A DNA stretch of 64,000 nt from JBLXBZ01 sp048265185 (GTDB lineage Bacteria > Pseudomonadota > Alphaproteobacteria > Rhizobiales > Stappiaceae). The first letter of the stretch is position 1. Every line of letters begins with the position of its first letter. A model generated the notes under the pieces. It saw nothing but the letters and a program-made list of their open reading frames with translations. It had not been told where the DNA came from and made no database searches. The stretch is from positions 62,001 through 126,000 of the forward strand of contig JBLXBZ010000003.1 in NCBI GenBank assembly GCA_048265185.1. The letters run 5' to 3'. A program made the position numbers and the translations under genes. Shown here in pieces: positions 32,300 through 41,712 of this stretch.

Positions 32300-32893
32300 A
32301 TGGCGCCGGACCCGCTGACGAATGCGTCTAAGCGCAAAAAAATTCCGATCCTGGCGCTGATGCCGCTGGTGGTGTTTGCGCTTTTGGCGACGCTTTTTCT
32401 TGCGCAGCTTTTGAGCGGAGACGATGCGTCTGAAGTTCCGTCGGCTTTGCTCAATAAGCCGGCGCCGCAGTTTTCGCTGGAGCCGGTTGAAGGGCTGGAT
32501 GTCCCCGGCCTGACGACCGATGATCTGAAAGGCCGGGTCAGCGTCGTCAATGTTTTCGCCTCATGGTGCGTTCCCTGTCGCCAGGAACACCCCTTGCTTG
32601 AGCGATTGGCGCAAAACAGGCGCATTCAACTTTTTGGGATAAATTATAAGGATAAGCCAGAGAACGCGCGCCGGTTTTTGGGGACGCTCGGCAATCCTTA
32701 CGCGCGCATAGGAGCGGATAGCGCTGGGCGGGCGGCTATCGACTGGGGCGTTTACGGCGTTCCGGAGACCTTCATTGTCGATGCGGAAGGGATTATCCGG
32801 TATAAGTTCATTGGGCCGTTGTCGCCGGAAACCTATGCGAATATCTTTTTACCGAAGCTGGAAAAAATTCTTGGGCGGCCCACTCAAGAATAA
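32300..32893 (+). CDS. ccmG: Thiol:disulfide interchange protein CcmG/DsbE
   Basis: About 197 residues: an N-terminal TM anchor (residues 15-40) and a periplasmic thioredoxin domain with the active site WCVPCRQEHP and the cis-Pro in YGVPETFIVD. It reduces apocytochrome c thiols for heme attachment. ATG 32300 is preferred over GTG 32291. Last ccm gene; the open frame of the DUF1223 gene overlaps its stop. Confidence 0.94.
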   Translation: MAPDPLTNASKRKKIPILALMPLVVFALLATLFLAQLLSGDDASEVPSALLNKPAPQFSLEPVEGLDVPGLTTDDLKGRVSVVNVFASWCVPCRQEHPLLERLAQNRRIQLFGINYKDKPENARRFLGTLGNPYARIGADSAGRAAIDWGVYGVPETFIVDAEGIIRYKFIGPLSPETYANIFLPKLEKILGRPTQE

Positions 32894-33009
32894 TGAAGGT
32901 TTCGTTTCCTGTTCTATTCTCACCGTCTCGTGACTCGCAGTTGCGCCGCGTCGCGCTTATTCTGTGGCGGTCGATTTGCTCGATGCGTCTGGAATGTCTG
33001 GAGATGACC

Positions 33010-33732
33010 ATGCCTTTTTTTCACCTGCTGGCGCGCGCCGTTCTGGCCGCTGGTCTTTTTTGCGCCTCGCCGCTCTTGGCGGCCAAGCCTGCGGCGGTGG
33101 TGGAGCTTTTCACAAGTCAAGGATGTTCTTCCTGCCCGCCGGCTGACGCGCTTTTGGAAAAACTGGCGGACAAGCCCGGGCTCGTGGCGTTGACCTTCGC
33201 GGTGGACTATTGGGATTATCTGGGTTGGCGCGACACATTGGCCAGCCCTCAAAACAGCATGCGTCAGCGCTCTTACGCTAAAGAGCGCGGCGACCGTCAA
33301 GTCTATACGCCGCAAATGGTGGTGAATGGCGAGAGGCATCTTGTAGGCAGCGATGAGCGGGCGCTTGCCGCGTTGCTGGAGGAGCCGCATGAATTTTCAG
33401 CGAATGTGGATATCCGCGGCGCTGACGATCTTTTTGAAATTGACGTGGACGGAGCGCTGCCCGCTGGCGAGAAAATGGCTACCGTATATGTTTTGTTTAT
33501 CGATCCCAAGGTTACGGTTGACGTGAGCCGGGGGGAAAACACGGGACGTGAAATTACCTATCGCAATGTTGTGCGCCATATTCAGGCGATTGGCATGTGG
33601 GAGGGAGGGAAGGCGCATTTTCGTCTTCCAAAAGCAGAACAGGCTAAAACAGGGGCGTCCAATTGCGTGGTTCTGATTCAGGTCGACAATAATGACGGAC
33701 CCGGCGTCATCCTTGGAGCTGATTTTTTCTAA
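33010..33732 (+). CDS. DUF1223 secreted thioredoxin-like protein
   Basis: About 240 residues with a Sec signal (ASPLLA-A) and the DUF1223 start VVELFTSQGCSSCPPADALL, a thioredoxin-like fold with a CSSC motif. ATG 33010 has GGAG 6 nt upstream; a longer frame from 32893 lacks a signal. It follows ccmG, a common arrangement in Rhizobiales, and may serve in periplasmic thiol chemistry. The function of the family is not established. Confidence 0.85.
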   Translation: MPFFHLLARAVLAAGLFCASPLLAAKPAAVVELFTSQGCSSCPPADALLEKLADKPGLVALTFAVDYWDYLGWRDTLASPQNSMRQRSYAKERGDRQVYTPQMVVNGERHLVGSDERALAALLEEPHEFSANVDIRGADDLFEIDVDGALPAGEKMATVYVLFIDPKVTVDVSRGENTGREITYRNVVRHIQAIGMWEGGKAHFRLPKAEQAKTGASNCVVLIQVDNNDGPGVILGADFF

Positions 33733-33859
33733 ACGGATTTGCATTGGCGTAAAAAGCTGGTAGGCAAGCAACGTGCGATTCATGCGCGCTTTATATTTTG
33801 TATTTTGAAGTTTGGCTTAGCGCTGGGCTGCGAAAGTCCGCGAAGAGGATGTGCCGTCA

Positions 33860-34747
33860 ATGACAATGCCGTTGCGCATCGCCATAGGCAGTGTTGGCGT
33901 TGGCCTTCTGGTTCTGGCTTTAAAGGCGTTTGCTTATTATCTGACCGGGTCTGTTGCGCTTTACTCTGACGCTCTTGAATCCGTAGTCAATGTGGCCTCT
34001 GCTCTGGCGGCGCTTCTGGCGGTTTGGTATGCGGCTAAGCCTGCGGACAGCAATCATCCCTATGGGCATCATAAGGCGGAGTATTTCGCCGCCGTTCTGG
34101 TCGGCGTTTTGATCGTTCTGGCGGCGCTTTCCATCGTGCGCGAAGCGTGGATGAATTATCAAGCGCCGCAGGAGATCACTTATTCCGCGGCGGGGCTTCT
34201 GGCTAATGGCGCGGCGAGCGTGATTAATGGGATTTGGGCTTATGTGCTGCTGCGCGAAGGCCGGCGTCAGCGTTCGGTGGCGTTGGAGGCGGATGGGCGC
34301 CATCTGGTGACGGACGTCGTCTCTTCGCTGGGGGTTTTGCTGGGGGTTGGCTTGGTGCTGACCACCGGATGGGAGACGCTTGACTCCGTGCTCGCCGGCC
34401 TTGTCGCCATTAACATTTTGTGGTCCGGCTGGTTGTTGGTGAAACAATCCATTGGCGGGCTGATGGACGAAGCGGCGCCTTTTGACGTTCAGGATAAATT
34501 GCGCGACCTGATTTCCGAAGCGGGCGAGGGCGCGCTGGAAGCGCATGACTTGCGAACGCGGGCGGCGGGGAACGTCATTTTCGTTGACTTTCACTTGGTC
34601 GTGCCTGGCGACATGACGGTGCGCGACGCCCATGACATTTGCGATCGTATAGAAGAGCTGATCGAGGAACGTTTGCCGAGCGTCAAATCAACGATTCATG
34701 TGGAGCCGGAGCATAAGGCGAAACATTCCGGGATCGTGGTTCTTTGA
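33860..34747 (+). CDS. Cation diffusion facilitator transporter
   Basis: About 295 residues, six TM segments. TM2 carries the metal site YSDALESVVNVAS and TM3 the HPYGHHKAEYFAA motif; TM5 has LDSVLAGLVA. A C-terminal cytoplasmic domain (HDLRTRAAGNVIFVDFHLVVPG) follows. It exports Zn2+, Fe2+ or Co2+ in exchange for protons; the metal is not predictable. A start at GTG 33851 is possible but too close to the ribosome-binding site. Confidence 0.92.
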   Translation: MTMPLRIAIGSVGVGLLVLALKAFAYYLTGSVALYSDALESVVNVASALAALLAVWYAAKPADSNHPYGHHKAEYFAAVLVGVLIVLAALSIVREAWMNYQAPQEITYSAAGLLANGAASVINGIWAYVLLREGRRQRSVALEADGRHLVTDVVSSLGVLLGVGLVLTTGWETLDSVLAGLVAINILWSGWLLVKQSIGGLMDEAAPFDVQDKLRDLISEAGEGALEAHDLRTRAAGNVIFVDFHLVVPGDMTVRDAHDICDRIEELIEERLPSVKSTIHVEPEHKAKHSGIVVL

Positions 34748-34830
34748 TCGCTTTTAACGCCGTGTGAGCTTGTGGGCGTCTTCCCGGCACCGTTTTGAAG
34801 GAGCGCCGGGAGCGATGAAGAACGCGACTT

Positions 34831-35586
34831 TTAAGCGCGCATGTCCTCCATCGCTTGTTTCATCGCCATGCGCAGCAAAATCAGATCGGAGGCGCCGGCG
34901 AGCAAAGAATATCCTTCCGCGCGTAATTGGGCGGGGGGACGCGGCGCTGAGGCGATGGTGCCAAGCGGCTTTCCCGCTTTTTTCGCCGCAGCTTCAACCT
35001 GCGCCACCGCTTGAAGATATTCGCTATTTTGGAAGTCTCCCACCTCGCCATAGGCGCCGGAGAGATCGGAGGGGCCGATGAAAATCATGCTCACGCCCTC
35101 AATAGCGGCGATCGCGGCGGCGTTTTTCACGCCGGTTCTGGTCTCGATTTGCGGGATCAGAAACAGATCGTCGTCTATCTGCTTCTGATAGTCCTCGTTG
35201 ATCCCATAGCAAGAGGCCCGGATTGATCCGGTCGCGTGACCGCGCTTTCCGTTCGGCGGATAAACGGAATAATCGACGATGGCTTGCGCTTCTTCGCCTG
35301 TCTCCACCATGGGAATCATCAACGAGCGCGCCCCCACGTCAAGCGCTTGCTTGATGTGGCTTGGATGGCTTGAGGGGATTCGGATGACGCATTCCGTCTC
35401 GCTTCCCTTCAACGCCCGCATGGTGTTGATCGCGTCCTTGATGCTGCCTGATCCGTGTTCGAAATCGAAGATCACGTAATCAAGGCCCAGCCCCGCGGCG
35501 ATTTCGCCGCTTTCCCCCCAACCGGCGCAGATCCATAAGCCGCAGACGGTTTGTCCAGCCTCAACTTTCTTGCGTAAAAAATTCAT
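34831..35586 (-). CDS. HpcH/HpaI-family aldolase
   Basis: A 251-residue class II pyruvate aldolase. Motifs are DYVIFDFEHG, RIPSS, GARSLMIPMVET (metal Glu), IPQIETRTGV and IGPSDLSGAYG. It would cleave a 4-hydroxy-2-oxoacid to pyruvate and an aldehyde. ATG 35586 has GGGAGG 6 nt upstream. It is the last gene of the catabolic cluster that runs from the GntR regulator at 41684. Confidence 0.9.
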   Translation of the reverse strand: MNFLRKKVEAGQTVCGLWICAGWGESGEIAAGLGLDYVIFDFEHGSGSIKDAINTMRALKGSETECVIRIPSSHPSHIKQALDVGARSLMIPMVETGEEAQAIVDYSVYPPNGKRGHATGSIRASCYGINEDYQKQIDDDLFLIPQIETRTGVKNAAAIAAIEGVSMIFIGPSDLSGAYGEVGDFQNSEYLQAVAQVEAAAKKAGKPLGTIASAPRPPAQLRAEGYSLLAGASDLILLRMAMKQAMEDMRA

Positions 35587-35659
35587 TTTCATCCTCCCGT
35601 GACATTTGCCGAAAGAAGCGTGCGTTTCCTCCCTGACAAATGGAAATAAATGAGCGAAA

Positions 35660-35694
35660 CGCCCGCCTGCTTTCAAAGAGAGATCAGGCGGGCG
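35660..35694 (-). terminator. Stem-loop between cupin and aldolase genes
   Basis: CGCCCGCCTG (35660-35669) pairs perfectly with CAGGCGGGCG (35685-35694) around a 15-nt loop. The minus-strand T-tract is weak (GTTTCGCTCATTT), so it is probably a partial terminator or message-stabilising hairpin. Confidence 0.5.
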
Positions 35695-35708
35695 CTCGAA
35701 ACCGACGT

Positions 35709-36230
35709 TTAGCGAATGAACTGATTGACGTAATCGGCGCCAAGGCCGACGGCCTCATAATGCTTGCGGCACATGTCTATTTTCACGAATACGTCTTCAT
35801 ATCCCAGATGTTTTCCCCAAGGGTCGACGTAATACATGACGCCGTTCACCTGAAACAGCGTGATCATTTCCTCAACGTCGTCGGGAACCACCAAAGTATG
35901 GGTCTCGCCGGGTGGCTCATAGACGTAGCCGCCTTCCACCGCCTCCCAATCGTGCTCCAGATAACGCCAGCGTCCCTTGATCACATAGCCATGAACGGGG
36001 GCTGGGTGTCTGTGCCGCGACAGCACGCCGGCCTTGCGCACCTTCAGCAGGTTGACCCAGTAACCTTGAGAGGTGTTGAGACACAAAGGGCGAAACCAGA
36101 CGTTTTCCGCTTGGGGCACCCAAACCCGGTCATCTTCAGGAATCGCATGCGGCACGACGATGTCCGTTCCCGCGTCGGGCGGCATTGGCAATTGGTAAGG
36201 CATTCGAGTTTGATCAGTTTGATCGCTCAT
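35709..36230 (-). CDS. Cupin dioxygenase, 2,4'-dihydroxyacetophenone-dioxygenase-like
   Basis: About 173 residues of a single cupin. The first cupin motif has HRHPAPVHGYVIKG (metal His); the second has PPGETHTLVV. Length and the start (VWVPQAENVWFRPLCLN) resemble 2,4'-dihydroxyacetophenone dioxygenase, a carbon-carbon-bond-cleaving iron enzyme. ATG 36230 has GAGGA 9 nt upstream. It lies between the RraA-like and aldolase genes in the catabolic cluster. The substrate is uncertain. Confidence 0.7.
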   Translation of the reverse strand: MSDQTDQTRMPYQLPMPPDAGTDIVVPHAIPEDDRVWVPQAENVWFRPLCLNTSQGYWVNLLKVRKAGVLSRHRHPAPVHGYVIKGRWRYLEHDWEAVEGGYVYEPPGETHTLVVPDDVEEMITLFQVNGVMYYVDPWGKHLGYEDVFVKIDMCRKHYEAVGLGADYVNQFIR

Positions 36231-36266
36231 TTGAACCATCCTCTATGTGTGAAGGCGTATTCGCGT

Positions 36267-36962
36267 TTACATGACGCCGTAGGTTTCAAGGGCTTGAACG
36301 GCGCTCATGCCGCCTTTGATGGCTTTTTCCACTTCGCCTTCGATGGATACTTTCTCCAACGCGCGGCGAATGGTTTCTTCTTCAGCGTCTTGAGGAATGA
36401 TCAATACGCCCTCCCGGTCGCCAAAAATCAGGGTTCCGGGCTTGATCTGAACGCCGCCGATCTCAATGGTCGTTCTGAAATCGATGACTTTGCCGCGCGG
36501 TCCTTGATCCTGCGCGTAGACGCCCCGGCAGAAAGTCGGGAAATTAAGCGCTTCAATACCGTTTGCGTCGCGCACATAACCGTCAAGAACGGCGCCCGCG
36601 GCTTTGAGGTGCGTGGCGCGGGTGGCCATTAATTCGCCCCAGAGCGCATAACGCAGGGAGGCGCCTGTGGCCATGTAGATTTCATCTTGTTTCAGATCGT
36701 CAAGCGCTTCGAGCATCAGGCCGAATGGCTTTTGCGCGAGTGGTCCCCGGGCTTGCGGAACGTCGAGGTCGAAGATATCGGCTTCCAGCACGGGCATGGC
36801 CCGACCCGCCATTTTCAGGGGAGCTTGGAGGGGGCTGATTCCGGCGGGCAGAAATTGGCGGCGCAGGCCCATTTGGTCCAAGACGTCGCCGATGACGGCG
36901 GTGAACAACTTGCTTTTCATCAGGGTGAAAAGCTCTGCGTCATTCGCATAGGGTTTGGTCAC
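36267..36962 (-). CDS. RraA-like 4-hydroxy-4-methyl-2-oxoglutarate aldolase family protein
   Basis: A 231-residue protein of the RraA fold. The motif VLDGYVRDANGI holds the conserved Arg-Asp pair of the pyruvate aldolase/oxaloacetate decarboxylase members, which RNase-inhibitor RraA itself partly lacks; KPGTLIFGDREGVLIIP is the other family block. In this context it is more likely a catabolic aldolase or decarboxylase than an RNase E inhibitor. Confidence 0.82.
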   Translation of the reverse strand: MTKPYANDAELFTLMKSKLFTAVIGDVLDQMGLRRQFLPAGISPLQAPLKMAGRAMPVLEADIFDLDVPQARGPLAQKPFGLMLEALDDLKQDEIYMATGASLRYALWGELMATRATHLKAAGAVLDGYVRDANGIEALNFPTFCRGVYAQDQGPRGKVIDFRTTIEIGGVQIKPGTLIFGDREGVLIIPQDAEEETIRRALEKVSIEGEVEKAIKGGMSAVQALETYGVM

Positions 36963-37022
36963 AGGGGATCTCCTTGGGCGTAAACAGTGAGGCGTTGGTT
37001 TGTTCTTGAGTGTTGGCGACGT

Positions 37023-37727
37023 TCAGGCGGCGGAATATCCGCCGTCAACGGGCAAGATCGCGCCGGTGATGAAGCTGGCGGCGTTTGACGCGAGAAAAAG
37101 CGCCGGCCCGGCGAGGTCTTCCGGCCGTCCCCAGCGGTTCATGGGGGTGCGGGATAAAATGGCCGAGCTGCGCGCGTCGTCGCCGGTGAGAGGGGCGGTG
37201 AGATTGGTTTCAATCCAACCCGGCGCCAGAGCGTTGACGCGAACGCCTTCCGCCGCCCAGGCTATGGCGAGCGAGCGGGTGAGCTGTCCTATCCCCCCCT
37301 TGGAGGCCGCATAGGCCGGGGCGGCCCCGCTGCCGAAAAACGTCAGCATGGAGGCTGTGTTGATGACGCAGCCGCGGGCCTGGCGCAGCGCCGGCCACGC
37401 CGCCTCGCAGCAGCGCAGGGTTCCGGTGAGGTTAATGTCCAGAACCTCGGCGAAACCCTCATGGGTGAATTCCGCTCCGCCGCGTTTGATGATCCCGGCG
37501 CAATTGACCAGAACGTCAATGGAGGAGAACTGGGAGAAGAAGGCGATCACCGCTTTTGCGTCGCGCACGTCAAGCACGCAGGTTTCGATTGCGCCGAATT
37601 CCTTCACATTCTCAACCGGCGCATGACCGGTGACTATGACGCGGGCGTCGTCTTGCGTTTGAAAGCCTTCCGCGATGGCTCTACCAATGCCGCTGGTTCC
37701 GCCAACGACAACGATTGTTCTGCTCAT
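37023..37727 (-). CDS. Short-chain dehydrogenase/reductase
   Basis: A 234-residue classical SDR with VVGGTSGIGRAIAEG (cofactor), NCAG in strand 4, NTASM with the catalytic Ser and YAASKGGIGQL (Tyr-Lys), and a C-terminal ILPVDGGYSA. It would oxidise or reduce a hydroxyl of the cluster's substrate. It is downstream of tctA after a stem-loop. Confidence 0.92.
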   Translation of the reverse strand: MSRTIVVVGGTSGIGRAIAEGFQTQDDARVIVTGHAPVENVKEFGAIETCVLDVRDAKAVIAFFSQFSSIDVLVNCAGIIKRGGAEFTHEGFAEVLDINLTGTLRCCEAAWPALRQARGCVINTASMLTFFGSGAAPAYAASKGGIGQLTRSLAIAWAAEGVRVNALAPGWIETNLTAPLTGDDARSSAILSRTPMNRWGRPEDLAGPALFLASNAASFITGAILPVDGGYSAA

Positions 37728-37804
37728 TTATTCAGCTCCGATGGCGCCTTTCAAAAGGAGAGCAATTTGTGCTCTGCCTGAAAACGCGACCTATTGGTGT
37801 AGTG

Positions 37805-37840
37805 AAGCATGAGAACCCATTGATGGAGGTTTTCATGCTT
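37805..37840 (-). other. Intercistronic stem-loop after tctA
   Basis: A 13-bp stem with one G-U pair (37805-37817 with 37828-37840) and a 10-nt loop, just downstream of the tctA stop and without a T-tract. It may stabilise the transporter message relative to the enzyme genes. Confidence 0.45.
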
Positions 37841-37847
37841 TGAGGGG

Positions 37848-39359
37848 TTAAGCGGTTTTGGAGGTTGGGAGCGCTCGGCCTTTGTAAAGTTTCCACAGCG
37901 CCAAGCCGATGATCAAGCTCCATACCGACAGGGTTAATACGCCAAGGGTTCCCCCAATTGGCCGTGCAAAGAAAGCGCCAAAATCGCCGTCGGATTTAAT
38001 GATCGACTGCATGAAGTTCTCTTCGATCAATGGCCCGAGGATCAGCGCCAGAATGAGGGGGGCGGTGGGGAAGCCGTTTTCTTCCAGAAGAAAGGCGATC
38101 AACCCGATGATCAGCATCACCCATACGTCGAACAAGGTGTTGTTGGTGGCGTAGGCGCCGATGACGCAAAACAGCAAAATGATGGGAAACAGGATGGTTT
38201 GCGGAATGCCTAGCAGCCGCCGCGACCCTATTACCGCGAGAAACCCAAGAGGAACCATGATGACGTTGGCGAGAATGAAAATGATGAATATCGCGTTGAC
38301 CAAAGCCGCGTCCATGATGAAGACCATGGGGCCGGGGGTAATGCCTTTCATCAGCAAGACGCCGATCAAAATGGCGGTGATTGTGTCGCCGGGAATGCCG
38401 AAGACGAGGCTTGGAACATAGGCGCCGGAGAGGGCGGCGTTATTGGCGCTTGAGGCGCTGACGATGCCTTCCGGATGGCCGGTGCCGAATTTTTCTGGGG
38501 TGCGTGATGATTTGCGGGAGACGGCGTAGGCGATCCAGGCGGCGATATCCGCGCCGGCGCCCGGCAGAGCTCCGATGACGCTTCCCAAAACGGATGAGCG
38601 CGCGACCCCCCCTTTGTAGGTCCAGATGGTTTTGGAGACGCCGGAAATCATGGCGGTGGGACGGATCGGCGGCACTGGCGGCAAGGTTTCCGGCGCGGCG
38701 ACTTTGCGCAGGATTTCCGCGATGGCGAACACGCCGATCAACACCGGAATGATCGACACGCCGCCGATGAGTTCGGTGTCGCCAAAGGTGAAGCGATGCA
38801 CGCCCATGACCACGTCGATGCCGATCGTCGACAACATCAGTCCGATGCAAAGGGCGAGGACGCTTTTGACCGCTGAGCCGTTTGACACAAGAATGGCGCA
38901 TGACAGGCCTAAAAGCGCCAGCCAGAAATATTCATAGCTGGAGAAGCCGAGAGAGAATTCCGCGATTTGCGGAGCGGCGATGATCAGGATCGCCACGCCA
39001 ACCAGACCGCCAATGGCCGAGCAGACCACGTTGACGCCGAGGGCGAGCTCTACCTGGCCCTTTTCCCGCATTTTATAGGCCTCATCCGTATAGGCGGCGG
39101 AGGCGGGGGTGCCGGGAATGCGCAGGAGGGCGCCGGGAATGTCGCCGGCGAAAATCGCCATGGTCGTGGCCGAGACAATGGCGCCGATTGCGGGGATGGG
39201 ATCAAGGAAAAATGTGACGGGCACGAGCAGCGCGGTGCCCATCGTTGCGGTGAGGCCGGGCACGGCGCCGATGAGAAGGCCGTAGACTGCCGACGCGAAC
39301 ACAATCAAAATTACGTCCAGCGTGAAAACCAGCGGCAAGGAGGCGAGAAGAGCGTCCAT
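37848..39359 (-). CDS. tctA: Tripartite tricarboxylate transporter, large membrane subunit TctA
   Basis: A 503-residue protein with about 12 TM helices. It carries the family blocks GAVPGLTATMGTALLVP near residue 32 and ALPGAGADIAAWIAYAVSRK near 265, and the SGAYVPSLVFGIPGDTITAILIG block. The ATG overlaps the tctB stop (TGATG). Together with TctB and the solute-binding TctC it takes up a carboxylate, probably the substrate of the downstream aldolases. Confidence 0.95.
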   Translation of the reverse strand: MDALLASLPLVFTLDVILIVFASAVYGLLIGAVPGLTATMGTALLVPVTFFLDPIPAIGAIVSATTMAIFAGDIPGALLRIPGTPASAAYTDEAYKMREKGQVELALGVNVVCSAIGGLVGVAILIIAAPQIAEFSLGFSSYEYFWLALLGLSCAILVSNGSAVKSVLALCIGLMLSTIGIDVVMGVHRFTFGDTELIGGVSIIPVLIGVFAIAEILRKVAAPETLPPVPPIRPTAMISGVSKTIWTYKGGVARSSVLGSVIGALPGAGADIAAWIAYAVSRKSSRTPEKFGTGHPEGIVSASSANNAALSGAYVPSLVFGIPGDTITAILIGVLLMKGITPGPMVFIMDAALVNAIFIIFILANVIMVPLGFLAVIGSRRLLGIPQTILFPIILLFCVIGAYATNNTLFDVWVMLIIGLIAFLLEENGFPTAPLILALILGPLIEENFMQSIIKSDGDFGAFFARPIGGTLGVLTLSVWSLIIGLALWKLYKGRALPTSKTA

Positions 39360-39832
39360 CAGTATACCACGCTTGTCAGGAGGCCGAGGGGCAGGGGCAC
39401 GCGCAATACTTGGGCAAATAAAATCCAGATCGCGGCGGTGGTCAGCAGGGCGATTGCTATGGAAAATAACGCGCGGCCCGTGGTGAGCGTCAAAAACGCG
39501 GCGAGGAGAACCGACGCCACCAGCGGAAAGCCAATAGGCTTGCTAAGGAAAATATAGGCGATGGCGAAGCCGGGAACGCAGGCGGCGCGCGCCAAGGCGG
39601 CGGGCGAGCGAAGCCAGGGCGCCACTTCAATGGCGGATTTGAATTGAAAGCCCCGCAGGCCGGAAAGCGTTAGAATGACGCCGCAGGCGAGCATTATGAA
39701 AGCGATTATGCTGGGAAAAGTTCCCGCGCCGATCGCTTGATTGTTAAGGGTGGGAAACCCCGACGCAATAATCAAGATTGTTATCGATAGCGCGATAAAA
39801 ACCAGACCAAGGAGCGTGTCACTTAATTTCAT
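39359..39832 (-). CDS. tctB: Tripartite tricarboxylate transporter, small membrane subunit TctB
   Basis: About 157 residues, four TM segments (SDTLLGLVFIALSITILIIA first). ATG 39832 has GGGG upstream. It sits between tctC and tctA and overlaps tctA. Confidence 0.88.
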   Translation of the reverse strand: MKLSDTLLGLVFIALSITILIIASGFPTLNNQAIGAGTFPSIIAFIMLACGVILTLSGLRGFQFKSAIEVAPWLRSPAALARAACVPGFAIAYIFLSKPIGFPLVASVLLAAFLTLTTGRALFSIAIALLTTAAIWILFAQVLRVPLPLGLLTSVVY

Positions 39833-39865
39833 CGGGATTCCCCGTTTCAATGGCGTTTTGATCGC

Positions 39866-40846
39866 TTACTTGGCCAGGCCAAGTTTGGAGATGACTTCAA
39901 CGTTGCTTTTCGCCGCGTTGTCCATGAATTGGCCGAATTCATCGGCGGGCAGCCATCTTACGCCAAAACCACGCTTGGTCATGAAGTCCTGGAATTCTGC
40001 GCTTTCATAAACCTTGGCGAGCGCCGCTTCGAGGGTGGCGGTTGCTTCTGCGTCAAGACCTTTGGGGCCAACGACGCCGCGCCATGTTCCGCCCACGGAC
40101 TTTACGCCGGTGGCTTCTTCGGCTGTTGGCACGTCGGGATAGGCGGCGAGACGCTCGTCGGCGAGCACGGCGAGGGTGGTCACCCGGCCGGCGTCGCGCA
40201 TGGGTGCGGCTTCAGGCAGGGACGAGGGGACGATGGCGACGCCGCCAGCCACCAGTTCTTGAAAACCGGGCGCTGCGCCTTGGCTTGGCACGACGACCAC
40301 GGCGGTGGGGTCGACGCCATTGTCATTGAGGAAGCCAGCGAAGGCGAGGTGAAAGGCTGCGCCGACGGGGAAGCCCGAGGCTTTGTATTTTCCTGGTTCC
40401 GCGGCGATGGCTTTCAACGCTTGATCGACGGTTTTCCATTCGCTGTCCGCCGAGATGTTGAAGGCGGAGGCGTCGAAATTCACCAGCCCGATGGGGGTCA
40501 CGTCGGCGTTTGAGATTTTTGATGTGCCGATGGGCGCGTAGGTGGTCAATTCGGCCGTGGCCAGTCCGATGGTGTAGCCATCCGGATCGGCTTCGATCAT
40601 GGCGTTATGGCCGACGATGCCGCCTGCGCCGGTGCGGTTCACTACATTGACGGGTTGGCCCAGCTCATTTTGCAGGCCGGCGGCGAGCATGCGTCCAACG
40701 GCGTCTGTGCCCCCGCCTGCGGACCAGGGCACGATCAAGGTGACCGGGCGCTCGGGATATTCGGCGAATGCGGGAAGCGAACCAGCCGTGACGGCGCCGG
40801 CCGCCAGCGCGATTGTCGCAAGCATCAGAGATTTAATTTTTTTCAT
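39866..40846 (-). CDS. tctC: Tripartite tricarboxylate transporter, substrate-binding protein TctC
   Basis: About 326 residues, Bug family. Signal peptide MKKIKSLMLATIALAAG to AFA-E. The family start YPERPVTLIVPWSAGGGTDAVGRML and NRTGAGGIVGH are present; the C-terminus EFGQFMDNAAKSNVEVISKLGL is typical. GGAGG precedes ATG 40846. First structural gene of the cluster. Confidence 0.94.
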   Translation of the reverse strand: MKKIKSLMLATIALAAGAVTAGSLPAFAEYPERPVTLIVPWSAGGGTDAVGRMLAAGLQNELGQPVNVVNRTGAGGIVGHNAMIEADPDGYTIGLATAELTTYAPIGTSKISNADVTPIGLVNFDASAFNISADSEWKTVDQALKAIAAEPGKYKASGFPVGAAFHLAFAGFLNDNGVDPTAVVVVPSQGAAPGFQELVAGGVAIVPSSLPEAAPMRDAGRVTTLAVLADERLAAYPDVPTAEEATGVKSVGGTWRGVVGPKGLDAEATATLEAALAKVYESAEFQDFMTKRGFGVRWLPADEFGQFMDNAAKSNVEVISKLGLAK

Positions 40847-40892
40847 GTATTCCTCCACTGTATTAAAACTGTTTCTGTCGCGATGGGGCGCG

Positions 40893-41684
40893 TCACTTGA
40901 TTCCGATCAAATTTTTGGTGTCGTTGCGGTTTCGCTCGATCAAGCGCTCCATGGACGTTTTCGCCGCCTCGGGGTCTTTTTGCGCGATGGCCTCAGAGAC
41001 CAGACGGTGATTTTCCAAGTTTCCCTTGAGATGTTTGGGGTTCTTGTTGAGGGCGTGAAAATTCGCTCGCACCGCGTGAATGATCGAACGAGTGATGGAG
41101 AGGATGAAGCGATTATTGGCAGCTTCCGAAACGGCGAGGTGAAAAGCGATGTCCGCCTCCACCTTTTGTTTAGGAAGGTCTTGATCGACGATTGTCGCCA
41201 TTTCCCGGTAAGCGTTTCTTATTTGACTAATTTGGTTAGGCGTGGCGATTTTGGCGGCGTCATAGGCGGCGGCGGGCTCCACAAGGCGCCGGATGCGGAT
41301 CAGCTCGTCCATGAAATCCGGATCGGCTTGCAAAATGGGGCCGCACCACTTCAAAACGTCTTCGTCAAGCACGTTCCAATGCTCGCGCGACAACACGATG
41401 GTCCCGCGCCGAGGAGCCACTTCTACAAGGGACTTCGCGGCGAGAAGCTTGATAGCTTCGCGCAATGTGTTGCGTGAGACATTGAGGTTCTCGGCAAGAA
41501 CGGCTTCCAACGGCAGTCGGGACGATTCAGCGAAGTCGCCGCGCACAATGGCGGTTCCAATCGCTTCCGCCGCTTGCGCCGCGCCGGATTTCCAGGTTTT
41601 GCCGTCGCCTCCCACGAATTTAACGTTCCTCCCGGTGTTTGATCCATTTCCCGATGACAGGCTCCTCCAAGCCATAATGCTCAC
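40893..41684 (-). CDS. GntR-family (FCD/FadR-type) transcriptional regulator
   Basis: Up to 263 residues. An N-terminal winged helix (LPLEAVLAENLNVSRNTLREAIKLLAAKSLVEVAPRRGTIV) is followed by an all-helical FCD ligand domain with Asp and His metal ligands (DFMDELIRIRRLVEP, ADIAFHLAVSEAANN, ENHRLVSEAI). The start is uncertain: ATG 41684 or 41675, or GTG 41615. It precedes tctC by 46 nt on the same strand. A 36-bp palindrome at 41713-41748 is its likely operator, with the substrate as inducer. Confidence 0.88.
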   Translation of the reverse strand: MSIMAWRSLSSGNGSNTGRNVKFVGGDGKTWKSGAAQAAEAIGTAIVRGDFAESSRLPLEAVLAENLNVSRNTLREAIKLLAAKSLVEVAPRRGTIVLSREHWNVLDEDVLKWCGPILQADPDFMDELIRIRRLVEPAAAYDAAKIATPNQISQIRNAYREMATIVDQDLPKQKVEADIAFHLAVSEAANNRFILSITRSIIHAVRANFHALNKNPKHLKGNLENHRLVSEAIAQKDPEAAKTSMERLIERNRNDTKNLIGIK

Positions 41685-41712
41685 CGGGAAAGCAGGACTT
41701 AACCATGCTTCA

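Noticed and set aside
35640..36632. A 330-codon plus-strand open frame across the cupin and RraA-like genes
   Set aside because: It runs antisense over two recognised genes and lacks conserved domains.
39929..40513. A 194-codon open frame, rich in Gly and His, antisense to tctC
   Set aside because: It is a shadow of the Bug-family solute-binding protein.
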